This document shows, piece after piece, positions 13,191 through 26,699 of a stretch of 64,000 nucleotides of DNA (position 1 is its first letter; each line of letters starts with the position of its first letter). Location: assembly GCF_050947875.1 (NCBI RefSeq), contig NC_134573.1, positions 66,431,315 to 66,495,314 of the forward strand, in the 5' to 3' direction. The notes beneath the pieces are model-generated. The model saw nothing but the letters and a program-made list of their open reading frames with translations, did no database searches and was not told the DNA's origin. Made by a program: the position numbers and the translations under genes. The DNA comes from Dermacentor variabilis (lineage: Eukaryota > Arthropoda > Arachnida > Ixodida > Ixodidae).

Positions 13191-14050
13191 TGCACGGTGT
13201 TGGACGGAGTACAGTGTGGAACAAGCGATAGTAAAGTAAGCATATATGTAGGCGCTGGCTGAATATAAAGATTGCACACCATGAGAACCGCTACACCGCG
13301 TCGGTACGGTGCAGACTCGACACGCAAGAGGGCCGTGTTCTCGCGAGAGGCGGCGCGTGACCAGCACAGGGTGACCCGTTTGGTTGTTTGTTTCTCGGCG
13401 GGATCCTACGCGTCCGGCGGCCTTTTATTATTGCATGCGCCGTCTGTCTCCCTGCTCGGTTCGCGCGGAGGCCATTCTTTATCGCCGCCCCAGAAGGTGG
13501 CGCGACATGCCGTAAAAAAACGGGGCGCGGAACGAAGGCAATGAATAGGCAAGTTGCGTTTTTTTTTTTTTGAGCAAATGGGGACGCCGCGCATGCAGGG
13601 CTTTGCCCCAAGAAATAAAGAAAGAAGAAAAGGAAGTCCCGGCTACGCTGCGGTGTATACAAGGCGGAAACAGGACGAGTCGCAGGAGTCGTTCTTTTTC
13701 GCCATGTGCGACGCTCTGAATGAACAATGTCTCTCTGGAAAGAAATTTTGACCACACTTGTGTGAGAGAGGTTCATTAAACGCAGCTCTCCCGTTTGCTG
13801 CCTCGCACGGGATTTCGGGAAAAAGGTGGATTAGAAGGAATGCAGGAGGAGAGTGGAAGAAAATATAGCAACTGCTATTGGGCGTTTGCCGAGTCAGGTG
13901 GGTCGCAAGGAGCACAATGATGGATTCCGTCGTTTGATAGGCTGTGTAGTTGCGTCTACATTGTAGGCCTTGCGCCTTCAGACAGAGGTCAGTCGTCGAA
14001 CTTGTCGAGCACAGCGGTAAGTGATCGTCTCCGGAGATAATCTACAGCGC
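13191..14050. other. Unrecognised, partly GC-rich sequence
   Basis: No protein domain was recognised in any frame. A donor-like 'cagcg|gtaagtg' lies near 14008-14017, downstream of an Inr-like tcagtc at about 13989; see findings. Confidence 0.3.
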
Positions 14051-15199
14051 CACTGCAGGGGGCGCAGTCATCTCGCAACTCGCGACAGCGCCGCCCATCG
14101 AGTGCCTTCAAGCCTGTCCTTTCCGTTAGCGGTAGACGTGCTAACTCAATGCAGAAAAGCGCGTTTTTCGCTTTGCGAATAAATCATTATTCGTCAACCA
14201 CCCAACGCTTTTGAACGAAAGCGCAAACGGAGCATTGGTGCTCGTGATAATTTACACGTTGCAATATTATAGCCCGATGGCGGTGAGCGAATGCTCAAGT
14301 CGGCGCATGTGCCTCATGCGACCAAGTGATACCCGACAGCGCGTATTTATTACTATTTAAGCGAAGCTGTGTACCACTATCCCCCTATTGCATTTCTCGT
14401 GCCCGCGAGCAAAAATAACCTCTTTCGTGGGCCGATCTCGGAGGATATGTAATCGTAGGCTAAAACTGAAGCGAAAAGTGTACATATTCTTTCGAATCAC
14501 ACACACAGTACACATATCACATAGGTCCTTTCGATAAAGAAATGCACAAAACACGTCTCGTGTCAACATGATGAACGATAAGGCGGTCGTTAACAATGGG
14601 AAGCACAGAATGATTAACAACTACATCCGCTTGAAATAAGGGGCGTGACGTGAATACCCATATAAAATATAAACTGAAGTGCAGGTTTGTGGCAGCACTG
14701 TTTGTAACACAAGACGTGACGTGAGTACATTACACGTATATATAAAGAGGACCCGCCTAGTAAGTAAGGCATTCCATTTATGTTGTCGCAGTGCTGTGGG
14801 AAGGCCACGCATAGTGGACTCCTAAAGAGCAGCCTGCGTACGAGGAGCGGCGAAGAGAACAGAGACGACCGGGTGAACAACAGCGTCGTGCTCGTGACAC
14901 GGACTAACATCGTGTCCGGGACGCTCAGCGCAATACGCGGCAGGATGGTGGTGATAAATGTCGTGAAGCCTAAAACGCGGCCAAGCGACGAAGGTGCAAT
15001 GCAGTCAATCGTTTCAAAGTTGCAAATTCTAAATTTAAGAAGAAATTTCTCGATGCAGAATTTGGATTTAGTTGCTCCGTGTGTGATCGACTGTGGTTCG
15101 AATTTAAGTGCATCTCGCTTCTCCCTGGGCCACCCTTTGTAAGTGCACGAAGTAGTGGGGCAAGCCATGTCGCAGGCTGTTGAAAGGTCTTCGGCTAAT
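14051..15199. other. Unrecognised sequence
   Basis: It opens with a GC-rich 'cactgcagggggcgcag' (14051-14067), which resembles the core of the CTCF motif. Long overlapping open frames at 14614-15168 (-) and 14780-15142 (+) carry no recognisable domain. Confidence 0.3.
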
Positions 15200-15265
15200 A
15201 ATTAGGTAAGGAAGGAAGGAAGGAAGGAAAAAGTGGAGAAGGCAGGGAAGTAAACCAATAAATAA
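15200..15265 (-). mobile_element. Partial LINE 3' tail on the minus strand
   Basis: The reverse complement gives 'ttggtttacttccctgcctt' followed by a pyrimidine-rich GGAA/TTCC run. This matches the distal part of the LINE tail family but lacks the upstream ccctttcccc block. Confidence 0.5.
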
Positions 15266-15410
15266 CAATTATTGTAATAATTAGGTAAAGTTCATGTGAA
15301 TGTCGCCATGTGAATAATTGCAAGCCCCGTCGCAGTGGGTAATCGCGCTAGTTCTAAAGCTGGTACAGCGCAACATTAAAACGAAGAAACAAACCGAGCC
15401 GGAGAGGAGA

Positions 15411-15471
15411 AGGAACAGAGCGCTGACTTCCAGCTGGTTTATTGGCGGCTGAAAGTCAGCGCTCTGTTCCT
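15411..15471. repeat. 24-bp hairpin
   Basis: Arms 15411-15434 and 15448-15471 pair with one mismatch around a 13-base loop ('aggaacagagcgctgacttc' is the left arm start). The upstream stretch 'aacgaagaaacaaaccgagc' and the arm resemble the hairpin at 12306-12465 in layout. Confidence 0.8.
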
Positions 15472-15527
15472 GCGTCTGTGCAATTTGTCGTGAAGGTGGT
15501 TATGTGCGAGCGATTTGCTTCCTCGAG

Positions 15528-15625
15528 GATTAGTCGTGTACAATGGCCGAGCCTTCATTCTCCGTGCTTAGGACACGCAGCTCACTGTCCCCACTGAATG
15601 GGTGGCACGACGGCTCATAGAAAAT
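15528..15625 (+). repeat. Interspersed repeat, copy B
   Basis: Second copy of the repeat at 13089-13190. Family unknown. Confidence 0.55.
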
Positions 15626-16389
<764 letters not shown>

Positions 16390-16390
16390 A

Positions 16391-16487
<97 letters not shown>
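16390..16487. repeat. (CA)n-(TA)n compound microsatellite
   Basis: A short CA run leads into about 85 bp of TA, which abuts the distal end of the minus-strand SINE. Confidence 0.98.
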
Positions 16488-16488
<1 letters not shown>

Positions 16489-16810
16489 CGAGAAGAAAGG
16501 GGTTTAACAGAGGGGCCCAATTTTTAATTATTCATAACATACGAAGCCAACAAACACTGCCACGAAGGCCAACATAGAGGAAATTTTGTGCTTAATAAAT
16601 GCAATAAAGAAACAATAGATTAATGTAAATTAAAGTGGATGAAAAAACAACTTGCCGCAGGTGGGCACCGAACCCACAACCTTCGCATTTTGCGTGCGAT
16701 GCTCTACCAATTGATCTACGCGGCGTCGTTTTCCCATCCACTTTAATTTCCATTAATCTATTGTTTCTTTATTTCATTTATTAAGCACAAAAATACCCCT
16801 ATGTTGGCCT
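16488..16810 (-). mobile_element. tRNA-derived SINE with its body duplicated in inverted orientation
   Basis: On the minus strand a tRNA-like head (16724-16653) is followed by a body ('tccactttaatttacattaa', 'tttattaagcacaaaa', then the 'gggcccctctgttaaacccc' distal part). On the other side of the head, 16735-16810 repeats the proximal body in the opposite orientation: 16566-16641 and 16735-16810 are 76-bp inverted repeats with about six mismatches. The usual SINE order is head, body, tail on one side only. Either this family is normally palindromic or this copy arose by head-to-head duplication. Confidence 0.8.
16653..16724 (-). other. tRNA-like SINE head (Pol III promoter region)
   Basis: Read on the minus strand it folds as a cloverleaf. 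The acceptor is gccgcg / (c)tgcggc, the D-loop contains GG in 'caattggtagagc', and a perfect 5-bp anticodon stem (tcgca/tgcga) encloses a 7-base loop. A 5-base variable loop and a perfect 5-bp T stem (gtggg/cccac) follow. Boxes A and B are recognisable. The anticodon loop lacks U33 and the T-loop (ttcggtg) lacks the usual A58, and no isolated tRNA gene context exists. I therefore call it a SINE head, not a functional tRNA gene. Confidence 0.8.
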
Positions 16811-16825
16811 ATATATATATATATC

Positions 16826-17140
16826 AATGAACGACAGGGAAGGAAACCGAGGTGCCCGATTTTTGTTAGTCATAATATCATACGAAGCGAACAGACAATG
16901 ATAGGAAGGGCGGTATAGGGTTATTCATATGCAGTTTTTAATTGTATTAAAGAAATGATAAATAAATGGAAATTAAAGTGCATGAAAAAAACAACTGGCG
17001 CCGATGGGATGCCACGTTTTCGCATTACGCGTGCGATGCACGCACCAAGTGAGCAACGCCACGCCGTTTTCTCGTCCACTTTCTGGGGTATTCACGTTTA
17101 TCTACCACGACTAACTATGGGAGTGTTAGCCAGCGCCACC
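16826..17140 (-). mobile_element. Second tRNA-derived SINE copy, diverged
   Basis: Same orientation as the previous copy, 15 bp beyond a short TA run. The distal body (about 16840-16900, 'cccgatttttgttagtcata') and proximal body ('atggaaattaaagtg', about 16964) match the first copy. The tRNA-like head at about 16998-17066 keeps the anticodon-arm phrase 'tcgcattacgcgtgcgatgc' but has lost the clean T arm. Upstream of the head the sequence 'gggagtgttagccagcgcca' continues as a further repeat. Confidence 0.65.
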
Positions 17141-18600
17141 ACTCACTGCCTTGGCGGCGGATGTGGAACGTCCTTTCTGCCGCAGGAGCCAATCGATTAC
17201 GTTGACGGCTTGCACCACGTCTCACTGCGTAGCGAAGACACTTCTGTTCCGCGAAAGGCTTCTTTCAGGCCTGGGTGTCCTCGTCACTGAGTGCAAGCTT
17301 TGCAGCCATTTCGTTGACGCACGTTCACGTGCTATTTCTGCATCGTGGCCAGCGCGCTTTTGAGACGCCAGCTCCAAGCGCTCTCTTCAGGCTATAGACG
17401 ATGGTGATGTTCACGCTATCACAGCCCAGCACGTGACCTCCAGTGCACAGCGCCTGCATTTTTGTCGCACATGAAAGCAAGCACAGCACGCGCCATACGC
17501 ACAAACTGCTAAACGCTGCCGCAGAGGCGCCGGTCGGGAGGCGCGGAGGCGAGCGCCATCTGGTAGTGTTGCAAGAAACCCAGCAGCGCGCGCGGCAAGA
17601 CCCACACAGCAGCAGCAGCGCCCGGAAAGTCGGGAGAAGAGGCAAAGAAAGCGTGGCTTTAAAAACGCGCATCAATTTCCGGAGATGCGCCTGGACAGAG
17701 CTCGGGCGTGACGCCTCTTGGCAGTTTGTCTTCCTCATGCTTGGTTAGTAACGCAGAAGAGTATATAACCGGATGGCAGCAGCATGAAAATATAATCAAA
17801 CGCCGAGACTACGACCTGCTGGGTTCGTACAGGCACGCGATAAATGATAATGGATTGTAGCAGTGTCGGCGAAAACAGGACAACGATGTGATTACTTTTC
17901 GCTTTTTGAGTCAGGGCGGTCCCAGCGACGCGTTTACATCATTGATACTACAGGAGGGAGTCAGTGCACCTACGTTATTAATGTGGCGGCCTTTATGCTT
18001 CAAAAGCCGTATCGGTTACTATAGCTGTGTATGTTTGATGAGGACGAAATTGATTCATAGGGGCGTATTCAGTCTTGTAGAGGAGCAAAAAGGCGCGCGC
18101 TAGAAGAATAGGTGATATGTGTTGCTATTTGTGCTCAGCGCTTGAGCTAGTTGAAAAGCCTGCAGTATTTCTTTTTCCTGTGTACGAGAAATTTCTCGTT
18201 CTTTTCTAAGTATGAGAAATTCAAGCAGCGCGGGCTAGCGCATTATGAAGCACGAGTACGTATAAGCCCAGTGGTACACGGTCAAACATACGTTAAAGAT
18301 GTCGCATCTTCTCCCTGCCTGTCGCCGATTTAATTTTGAATCTATTCTTATCACACTTCGGGCGAACATGACGCCCTCAAGCATTATTCGTTGCTCACGC
18401 GATGTAATTTCGCCGAGACATGAGTAAATATTTAGCAAGCGCCATTCTCGCATTTATTTCACCGTTACTTGGGTTATTCCCAATTTCTCAGTTCATAAAA
18501 TCCGTTACTGAAATCGTAGTGACGACGGCGAGTCGCAGTTTCGTCGCATTTCTGTGCTGCCGTCTGCACTGCGTCGTACCGGCGACATGTAGCGGTGTCG
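17141..18600. other. GC-rich then AT-rich sequence, no gene recognised
   Basis: The first 300 bp may belong to the repeat that adjoins the SINE. Open frames on both strands at 17325-17748 overlap and carry no domain. Confidence 0.3.
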
Positions 18601-21420
18601 ACGAGAGAGAGAGAGAGCTTGAGAAAAAAAAAAGAAACGAGGACGCCTAAGCACTACGTAGCGGAAATAGGAATATCCAGTTGAACGCCGCTAAGCGGTC
18701 CTTCGAATTATGAAAGCCTCGCGGGCAAGCGAGCACGTTGAGACGTTTGGCCAAGGAGGCGCACATTAACGCGACACCGTCAAGGGCCCATTGTAGCAGA
18801 AAATCCGGCGTCGGCGGCGTTGGTTGTACGAGAAAAACCATCCTGAACAACGCATCCCGATCCACGCAGGCCCTACGCGTGTCGTTACAGAACTAATCGA
18901 ATTTCTCGAAGTAGAATGCGTCAGGAAATTCGTAAAGCGCGACTTACAGAAAGCCCAGAAAGTTCGCCGTCGTCCCTCCTTCGGAACAAAGTGAAGAAGT
19001 GAATCAAGAAAGAAGGGTCGTTCGCTGTCGGACGATGTTCGTGATACGAAAGAAACCAAGCATCGCGTATGAAAGTGCCACTAGCAATCTTTCTGAAGTT
19101 TGGGCTTTTGTTCACGAATTCGATCGCATAAGCTCCGTATTGATACGATCCAAATGGAATTGAGGGTGCCAGCAAGTGAACAACTTGATTAAGTAACAAA
19201 AGAAAGAAAGAAACCTGAAGTAAGACAGGATTCTAGCTCCGGAAGCGGAGAAGTCATAAATACATCGCCGAAGAACATCGCGCATGGTGAGACGTCTTAT
19301 TTTTATTTTGCTACTCGCCATGCAAAACATGACAAATATATTGATCCGCTTCTCGTTGTTCTACACACAACCTGCGTGCACAACTATGGGAAACCATGTC
19401 TGGAACTAAACCGGATATTCAACAGCGCTTGAACATGGAATGCCACTAGTACCAACGTTTAGATGAGCTCTTATCCAGATATTCAACGAGGCGCTAGAAG
19501 TGATGCAATTTACTCAAGAAAATGCTGATTAACATCGATATATGAAAAAGACTTGTATAGCTCTGACGTGATCTGTCACACTTAAGCGCGATGCCACAAG
19601 AAAAAAAAAAGATGAATGAAAATAAAATTCCAACGCATACACACTTGGTACAATCTAAAAGAATACTACTACTAAGAGTGCGAACTTTAATACTCAACGT
19701 AAATAGGAGCGTTAGAAAATTCACAAAAAAGAATCTGCGAGTGCTCCTACTCCTGAAGGCGAATAATTCGTTGTTTGAAAACATAATTTTTTTTCCATAG
19801 GGTGGAGCGGGTAGAGGTTGTTGCGGGGTGCGCTCTTAAAAGATTGCTTCACTCTGTGTGTTAAAAAAAAGAACATTTCGATTCTGGTGCCACACATGCG
19901 CCCCCAACCGCCATTAGAATTTACCGTGACGTATGTTCCAATCGGTTCAGCGTCTGACTGGTAGAAACATGCCTGTGCTTCACGTTGACTTTGCATTAGA
20001 AAAATCGCGGTCAGGTTCTCGCAAAAAGCTTTCTCAAAGATTACTCAGCATTTATATAGGTTTACACATACAAAGCCTGAAAAACAACACGACCTTCTGC
20101 GCATACGTCCAAGATGAAATCGAACTTGTTTCGACGCTTCCTTTCTGTGCTACCCGATACCGACGCCTATATTGCGACCACTGCGTCTTCCTTGCATCAA
20201 CCTCGCATCTCTCAAATCGAAGCACCGCTTCTTTTCACGCCCAAGACAAACAATGCTGGGAAACTTTCGCAAATTGAAAGCGAATTGCATGTTACCATGG
20301 CCGGATAAGCGATGTATCTTTCTCTTGGCTACGAGAACATGGAATTTTGCAAATGTCCTTCTTGAATGACACGGTAAAACCAGCGAATAAAACGAGACAC
20401 ATAGAGATTGTGAGCTATAAACATATTCCTTCGCGCTTTCCGATTCTTGTGCCTCGTATTGAACGCCTGTTTCGCACGTAATCTCACAGAGACCAAAAAT
20501 CATTCGAAATCAAATAAGTTTCAAACGACTTGTTCAACTGTATTTCTGGCCATGAAAAGTATACATTAGTAAGAAAGAAGAAGGGATAAGAAATTCAGGC
20601 AAACTTTATATTGCATGGTAATTATTTATTACTTGGGTTGCTGAAGTATTCCCCACTAAATGTTCCCATCAGCATATAGGACTGCCTTTGCTTAAACGTA
20701 ATGTGCTTGAATAAGCATCATGAAGCACCTAAATTAGAATAATCAAATTTACAACCCCTAAATTAGAATATTTAGGCGAAATTCAGCCCATCAATGTGTC
20801 GGACTTTGTAGAGTTAAGTCATGCTCGCGCAGTTGTCCATTCTCTTTAGGAGCCATCACGAGCGCAAATGGAAAAAACTATTGATCAGCAGGTTAATTAT
20901 AGTCCTGGCCTCCATCCCGTATGTTTATATACTTTGGCAACCAAGCCTTTCGCGTATTTGATTTCCAATGCGTCGTGACGTCGTTCAAGAAGCTTTTCCC
21001 GCTGCTATCAGTGTCCCGCAGCCATCGCAGCTATTTCGCCTAACACAAGCGGATTGGGGCTTATATCTTTTGCTACGTCCGTCGCAAAATTTCTCAGTGC
21101 TTTCGTTATATATTCCATGCGTCGAATGGGGGTCGAGGGCTGTCTGTGGTCCGGCTTTTCCTTAATGGAGCAAATTCTTTGGTGCGTATTCTTGCGTTAA
21201 TAAGTCTTTACGCTTGGTGCAGCTTCCGGCCGGCATTTGGTGGCACCTTTTTTCTGGTTCGCTGGTCTCGTCAAAAAACGCAGTGAACCGCATAAGACCT
21301 GTCACGCGTAAAGCGAAATGATTTGCTTGTACTTTCGTTATCACTGCACCATGTTATAGCGCCTTACGAAGCTTATGGGACATGGCGATGATCTGTTTTT
21401 GTATGTTTATTTTTATACGC

Positions 21421-21423
<3 letters not shown>
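18601..21423. other. Unrecognised sequence
   Basis: Short GA run at 18603-18618; A runs at 18624 and 19600. No protein, RNA or repeat family was recognised on either strand. Confidence 0.35.

Positions 21424-21488
<65 letters not shown>
21424..21488. repeat. (TA)n array
   Basis: About 32 pure TA units. Confidence 0.98.
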
Positions 21489-21491
<3 letters not shown>

Positions 21492-22599
21492 CAGTTTTAT
21501 TTTAAGGGAGGAAATTGCTTGGATGACACGTACCGCTTTATCTGGCCGTTTTATTTTTCAAACAAGCAGTGCACTTGATTTACGGTTGTGTTCAGGACCT
21601 CTCGCTTCTTGGTCAAAACTAATCTGGTCCCCCCCACCCCATACTGCCCACAGCAACACTATATACTCACAGTTACATTAAGCCTTCGCCCAATGCTGCG
21701 CATTCTTACTAGACCACGCCACGACATCCGTTCTCACCTAACTCGTTCACATGCTTTCAATTGGTTTAAAAAGTAAATTTTGCTGAGAGTGTAAAAGACG
21801 TAGAACTGTTGAGGTCATAAAAACAAGCAAACAAGCTAGAAGCAGCGAAATTGTTCTCATTCGAAACGACAGTCACGTTAAGGACGTTTCACTATTGACG
21901 CGTGAACGAGTAAGATATTGTTTCATTTTTACTAAAAGTACTAGTATTTCGAATTTGCAGCGTTTATGAATTGGTCGTTCGAACTAAGAGCACTGAACAA
22001 AGATGAAAGGTACAGTCAATACCTTACTATTGAAGAGTCCATTAAACTGATTCAACAAGGAAAGTTTGTACCTGGAAATTCCCAAGAGGTCATGTTCGCT
22101 TCATTTCGCTTCACATTCTCGAATCATTAGGCAGGTAGAAAGATTAACGACTAGCAAATAAATTACTACAAAATTTTACATTTAGTTCGGTATTAACGTT
22201 GTCCTTGCGCTTATTAGAGGCAATTTGCCAGAGATTATTACGATCCGGCTTACTTTTCGGTGCAACACTTACGGAAGATTCCAGTTAATCGGCAGACACT
22301 AAAGACAAAAAAGTCATAAGCCCTGCATGGACAACTGATGTTCTCTTTTATTTGCTCATTGTTTTTCTTACTTCAATTCCTTTCTACTCAGTGTTTTAAT
22401 GAAGCGGCCCTTAATCTCTCATTCCTGATGTTTGTTTTGTAATTTTTACTCTGACATGGCATGGCGTGTTCGTCATAATTTGTGGCATATATATCTGTTA
22501 ATTATATTTATCTCAGGAGACCACTTGTTTGTTTTGCGCACCATCCTGCAACACCGTATTCATGTCCTGTTTTCCTACGCTGGTGCTTGTTATAGTTAG
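21489..22599. other. Unrecognised AT-rich sequence
   Basis: Nothing recognised. Confidence 0.4.
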
Positions 22600-22652
<53 letters not shown>

Positions 22653-22690
22653 AATCGTCGTCGTCGTCGTTGTCGTCGTCATCATAATCA
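22600..22690. repeat. (ATC)n-(GTC)n array
   Basis: Pure ATC units switch to GTC units near 22655. The poly-Asp frame read on the minus strand is an artefact of this array. Confidence 0.95.
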
Positions 22691-23086
22691 GCTTTTTTCA
22701 GCTTCCGGAACATGCAGTCTTTCCTTGTTGGTAAACAGCTTAAATGTAAATATCGGATTGGAGTTTTCAACTCTTGCTTTCTGTTGTTCCTCATGTTTTG
22801 TTTGTTCAGATATGCCATGCTTCACTTTTCCGAGCTTCTTTGGTTTGCGGGCTTGATTTTGTTCGGCGTCCTCCTGATTAGCGTTTAAACCGACATCGCG
22901 GCGATGTACAGCATTCGTCATGTCGTTTCCCGTCTCTCGCGTATTAAGTTTTACGCCGTGCGGATGTGTTTGCGGCCTCAACGGACTCTACGCCACACGG
23001 CCAAGCTTTACAAGTTTTCTTTCTTTCTTTTTCAATACTGCGTTTGTATTCTGGCTACAGCTTCAGGGCAGACAATTCTCCCGATA
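22691..23086. other. Unrecognised sequence with a hydrophilic minus-strand frame
   Basis: An open frame at 22688-22981 (-) is Lys/Glu/Gln-rich and non-repetitive, but has no recognisable domain, splice context or second copy. Confidence 0.3.
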
Positions 23087-23087
23087 G

Positions 23088-23156
<69 letters not shown>
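23087..23156. repeat. (GA)n array
   Basis: About 35 pure GA units. Confidence 0.98.
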
Positions 23157-23160
<4 letters not shown>

Positions 23161-23312
23161 CATGGGGAGCTGGTTGAAGCGCGCAGGGCGTGTGCGTAGA
23201 ACGCGTGGGGCGTGGTGCTCATCGTGCCCGTCATCAAGCGAGCATGGACCTCGAACTCTGCAGAGCCCTCTATGCAGGCTCAGGAGTGAAGTGAGGGTCC
23301 TCTCCCAAACAT

Positions 23313-23369
23313 AGTTTCATACGGGGAGGAGGAGGAAAGAGAAAAGTAGAAGGCAGAGAGTTTCATACG
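23313..23369 (-). mobile_element. 35-bp LINE tail-like insertion flanked by an 11-bp target site duplication
   Basis: The direct repeat 'agtttcatacg' occurs at 23313-23323 and 23359-23369. The 35 bp between are purine-rich and, read on the minus strand, resemble the last bases of the LINE tail ('ctctgccttctacttttctc' then CCTCC units; compare 460-510). The arrangement fits target-primed reverse transcription aborted after a few dozen bases. Confidence 0.55.
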
Positions 23370-24540
23370 AAATTCGCAAGAGGGCATTAAGGCACTGCGA
23401 TCGTTCGTCTACCATGACAGTGATGGATCTATTGTACGTGAATTTGCTTAGACTTTGCACTTGCGGCTTCAGACATTCAAGCATTTATCATACGCGTCAT
23501 CTTTATACTTTCTAAATCGGTGACGTTTCCAATGCACAGGTGGGGCTGTCAGCGCACACGCATAGCCCGTGTGACTAGTGCGGTTTGCAACTCAATATTT
23601 TCTTCACAATTCACAAAGCCGTTCGAAACCAGAAGAAATGAAATCTGGCCAAATGAATGTGCTAACCACCATTCCCGTTCCGTAGACTGAACCGCCACAC
23701 TTGCAGCTTCCGTAGACACTTGCGCCAGGGCTCCTTCTGGTAAGTTTCGCGTTAGACTAGCTACTAAGCCGAGTCTGCGGCGGCCGCCGGTGGAATCACT
23801 CGAGCTTGCCCCATACTGTATGTTCTGATCATTCCGGATACCGACAAAGCACCGAGAAAAGGGCCGTCGTTGGAACTACGGCAGTAGCGACACTTAAGTA
23901 CGTTGGCTGAAAGATGAATATTTTTCGTATGGTCCCGTTTCAAAGCGGAATCACCTGCTGTCGTTGGACATGACGGCCATTGCTTCTAGAGCACAGACAG
24001 TTCATTTGCACCCCCGCCACCAGTTGCGCATGATAACATGGGATAGAATTGGATAGGACCCAGACAGACACGAATATGCTTCCGCACAGGCGCACGCGCG
24101 CACACGCACGCAGAGACATGGAGGGAGCAACGTAAGCAGAGCACTTATATAGCTTATAGGGGAGAGAGGGCGAGAGATTCCGTCACGGATGCGGTCACCC
24201 TACGCTGACGGAGGGGGAAGCAGGCAGAGAAGCAAAAAAGGAATCGTCATGACAGCCCATCACGACAATGGGGGGTGTGAGGGTAGAGGGCTCTATGGGC
24301 TTCCTAAGATCCCCGTCATTTGTAGCGACAGGCATAAGGAATGTAATTTGTTCTTTTATATCCACAGAGAGCGCTGCGCGTGTTGTCAGGGGCCTCAGTG
24401 CGGTTGAACGAACAGCGATATTTCCGATTGCGTGCGGGCGGCATCACCCAAACACACTAACAACGGGACGTGTTGTTTTTAACACGCTTTCCGCAGACAT
24501 GTCTCACGATTGACTCCACAGCAGTGAGCTGCAGTGCGCG
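23370..24540. other. Unrecognised sequence
   Basis: Nothing recognised. Confidence 0.4.
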
Positions 24541-26426
24541 ATATATATATATATATATATAACGCCGTAAGTATTGTGTGTTTCATATGATATTTTTTTT
24601 TAATTTGGTCACGGTGGCGCACTGCGGTGAAGTTAGACACAGCCGAACGAGCAATAACGTACAAAATTCCTTGCCATTGTTATGTCAACTTACAAAAGCC
24701 TTTGTTTTTAAGGTTTTATTATTTTTTAGTGTATGGGAGGCTGATCTTATGCAGAACATTGGCATAAACCACGAGACCACCTAAGTTAAACCTACATACA
24801 TCGTGTATCAGAGTTAGCCCGAAGCTTCATTGTGCTTCGGTAAATCCGTATCAGCTCTTGAGCCATATATCCCTGCAAAAAAAAAAAAAAATATATATCA
24901 CGGCGCCAGATACTGAAGCCAGTGGACACAGGCACGCACCGCGAGCACACATTCGTAACGCGATTAACAGAGAGATATCGCTTCCTTTTTTCTCGGCGTC
25001 ACAGCTTGATTAGTGGAACTCCACGCACTTATCTAGAGCAAGAAAACGCAGTGACAGCTCGCATGTATGCACCGCTAGCGAGAGAGGGCCGATCGAATGA
25101 GCTCACAGTCGGTTCGGTAGGGCTCAGAAGCGTCCTCGTATTTTCGCTTGTGGCTTCCTTTCCCCGACTCCGTTCCTAACGCTAACGAAATGACGGGGAA
25201 AAAAATAGAACCACGGAACCGGCAGCGCCAGACATTAGACGCACTCAACCTCAGCGGAAGCCCTGTATACACGGTCGCTGCAAAACTAATTCGAGGATGG
25301 CAATCAACAGCGTGCCTACATTGAACGCAATTAACTCCGCGATTCGGAGTGCACCGACGAATGATTCGGTGCTCCGACAACCAGATTCGTTTGCGCGCTT
25401 CATTGTCGGCAGCGCATTGCATCCCTCGTGGTTTTCGAGAGCTCCCCTCTTCAGTTAAAAGCTCTTCAGCGAGGCTTCCTTCCGACATTCATCTATGCTG
25501 ATTATAAGCGAGTTTTCGCGTGTCGAGTGCGGCTGCGGGTACATGGAGCAATTAAACATAACCAGAGCAACTCTGCTTCTATTTGTTACTTACTTACAGG
25601 TGGAGACCACCGGCCGAGTGCATGGAAGGCCAAGGCGTATATTGCATTGTAACATAAAGAAAGGAAACCGCTAATCGCTCACGTAGTTGTACGAAAGCAA
25701 AATAATGTTACAAGATCAACATTGGAGGACGCATCTACGCTGCTGCAGTCAACATGCGAAAATGAACGTAACTTGTGAATAGTATTAGAGCGAGACCCGT
25801 AGATGTGTACGAGAAAAAAAAGAAAGAAAGGCAGCCATTTTCACCGATCCACTCTCATCAGTAGAAACATTAAATCATCGATGTAATCACGTCTGAAATG
25901 CCCGCGTTTATTACATCAACCGGCAGTTCATTGAATTCGGCAATGGAGGTAGCTGTACTTGCACGTGCGCCCAGGTATGCTGGTATGGGTTTGCGTATAT
26001 GCCTGCTGCGCGCTGTATTCTGAATAGAATTTGTTGACAGTCAGCGTTGTGTGCGTCTGCTCCTGTCCGTCCTGTCTTCCTTGTGATGTCCACAACTAGC
26101 CCAACGTTTCATAGTATTGAACATGACGTTAGACAAAACAATTGGAAGAACATCTCGTTGTGCTCTGTTCAGGTGCCTTTACTACGAATAGCCGCAACAT
26201 GCTGTCGCCGAGGTGCAGGTTAGTTTGAACATTTATGAGCTCAAAAAAGTACGTTATACATCTCTCGATCTTTCCTCACGTGGTACGGGGCTGATGAATT
26301 AACCGTATAAGCGATATAACCCGTCAGTTGATGTAGCCCGAAGGTAATATCAACTGAAGATAAAGAGCAACGCCCTTTTAATGGTTAGCATTTTTAGGGT
26401 ACTTCACGCACTTTCGCCGACCAAGC
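24541..26426. other. Unrecognised sequence with short simple repeats
   Basis: It holds a 20-bp TA run at 24541-24560 and poly-A at 24877-24890. No gene was recognised; frames near 25075-25488 carry no domain. Confidence 0.35.
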
Positions 26427-26669
<243 letters not shown>

Positions 26670-26699
26670 CAACCGTTTTCCTGTCTAACCTAGCTGACT

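Noticed and set aside
14614..15168. 184-residue open frame on the minus strand
   Set aside because: No recognisable domain, an overlapping plus-strand frame of 120 residues, and no second line of evidence.
16653..16724. Functional tRNA gene
   Set aside because: It lacks U33 and A58 and sits inside a SINE with matching body sequence on both sides.
22513..22818. Poly-aspartate open frame
   Set aside because: Product of the (ATC)n-(GTC)n microsatellite.
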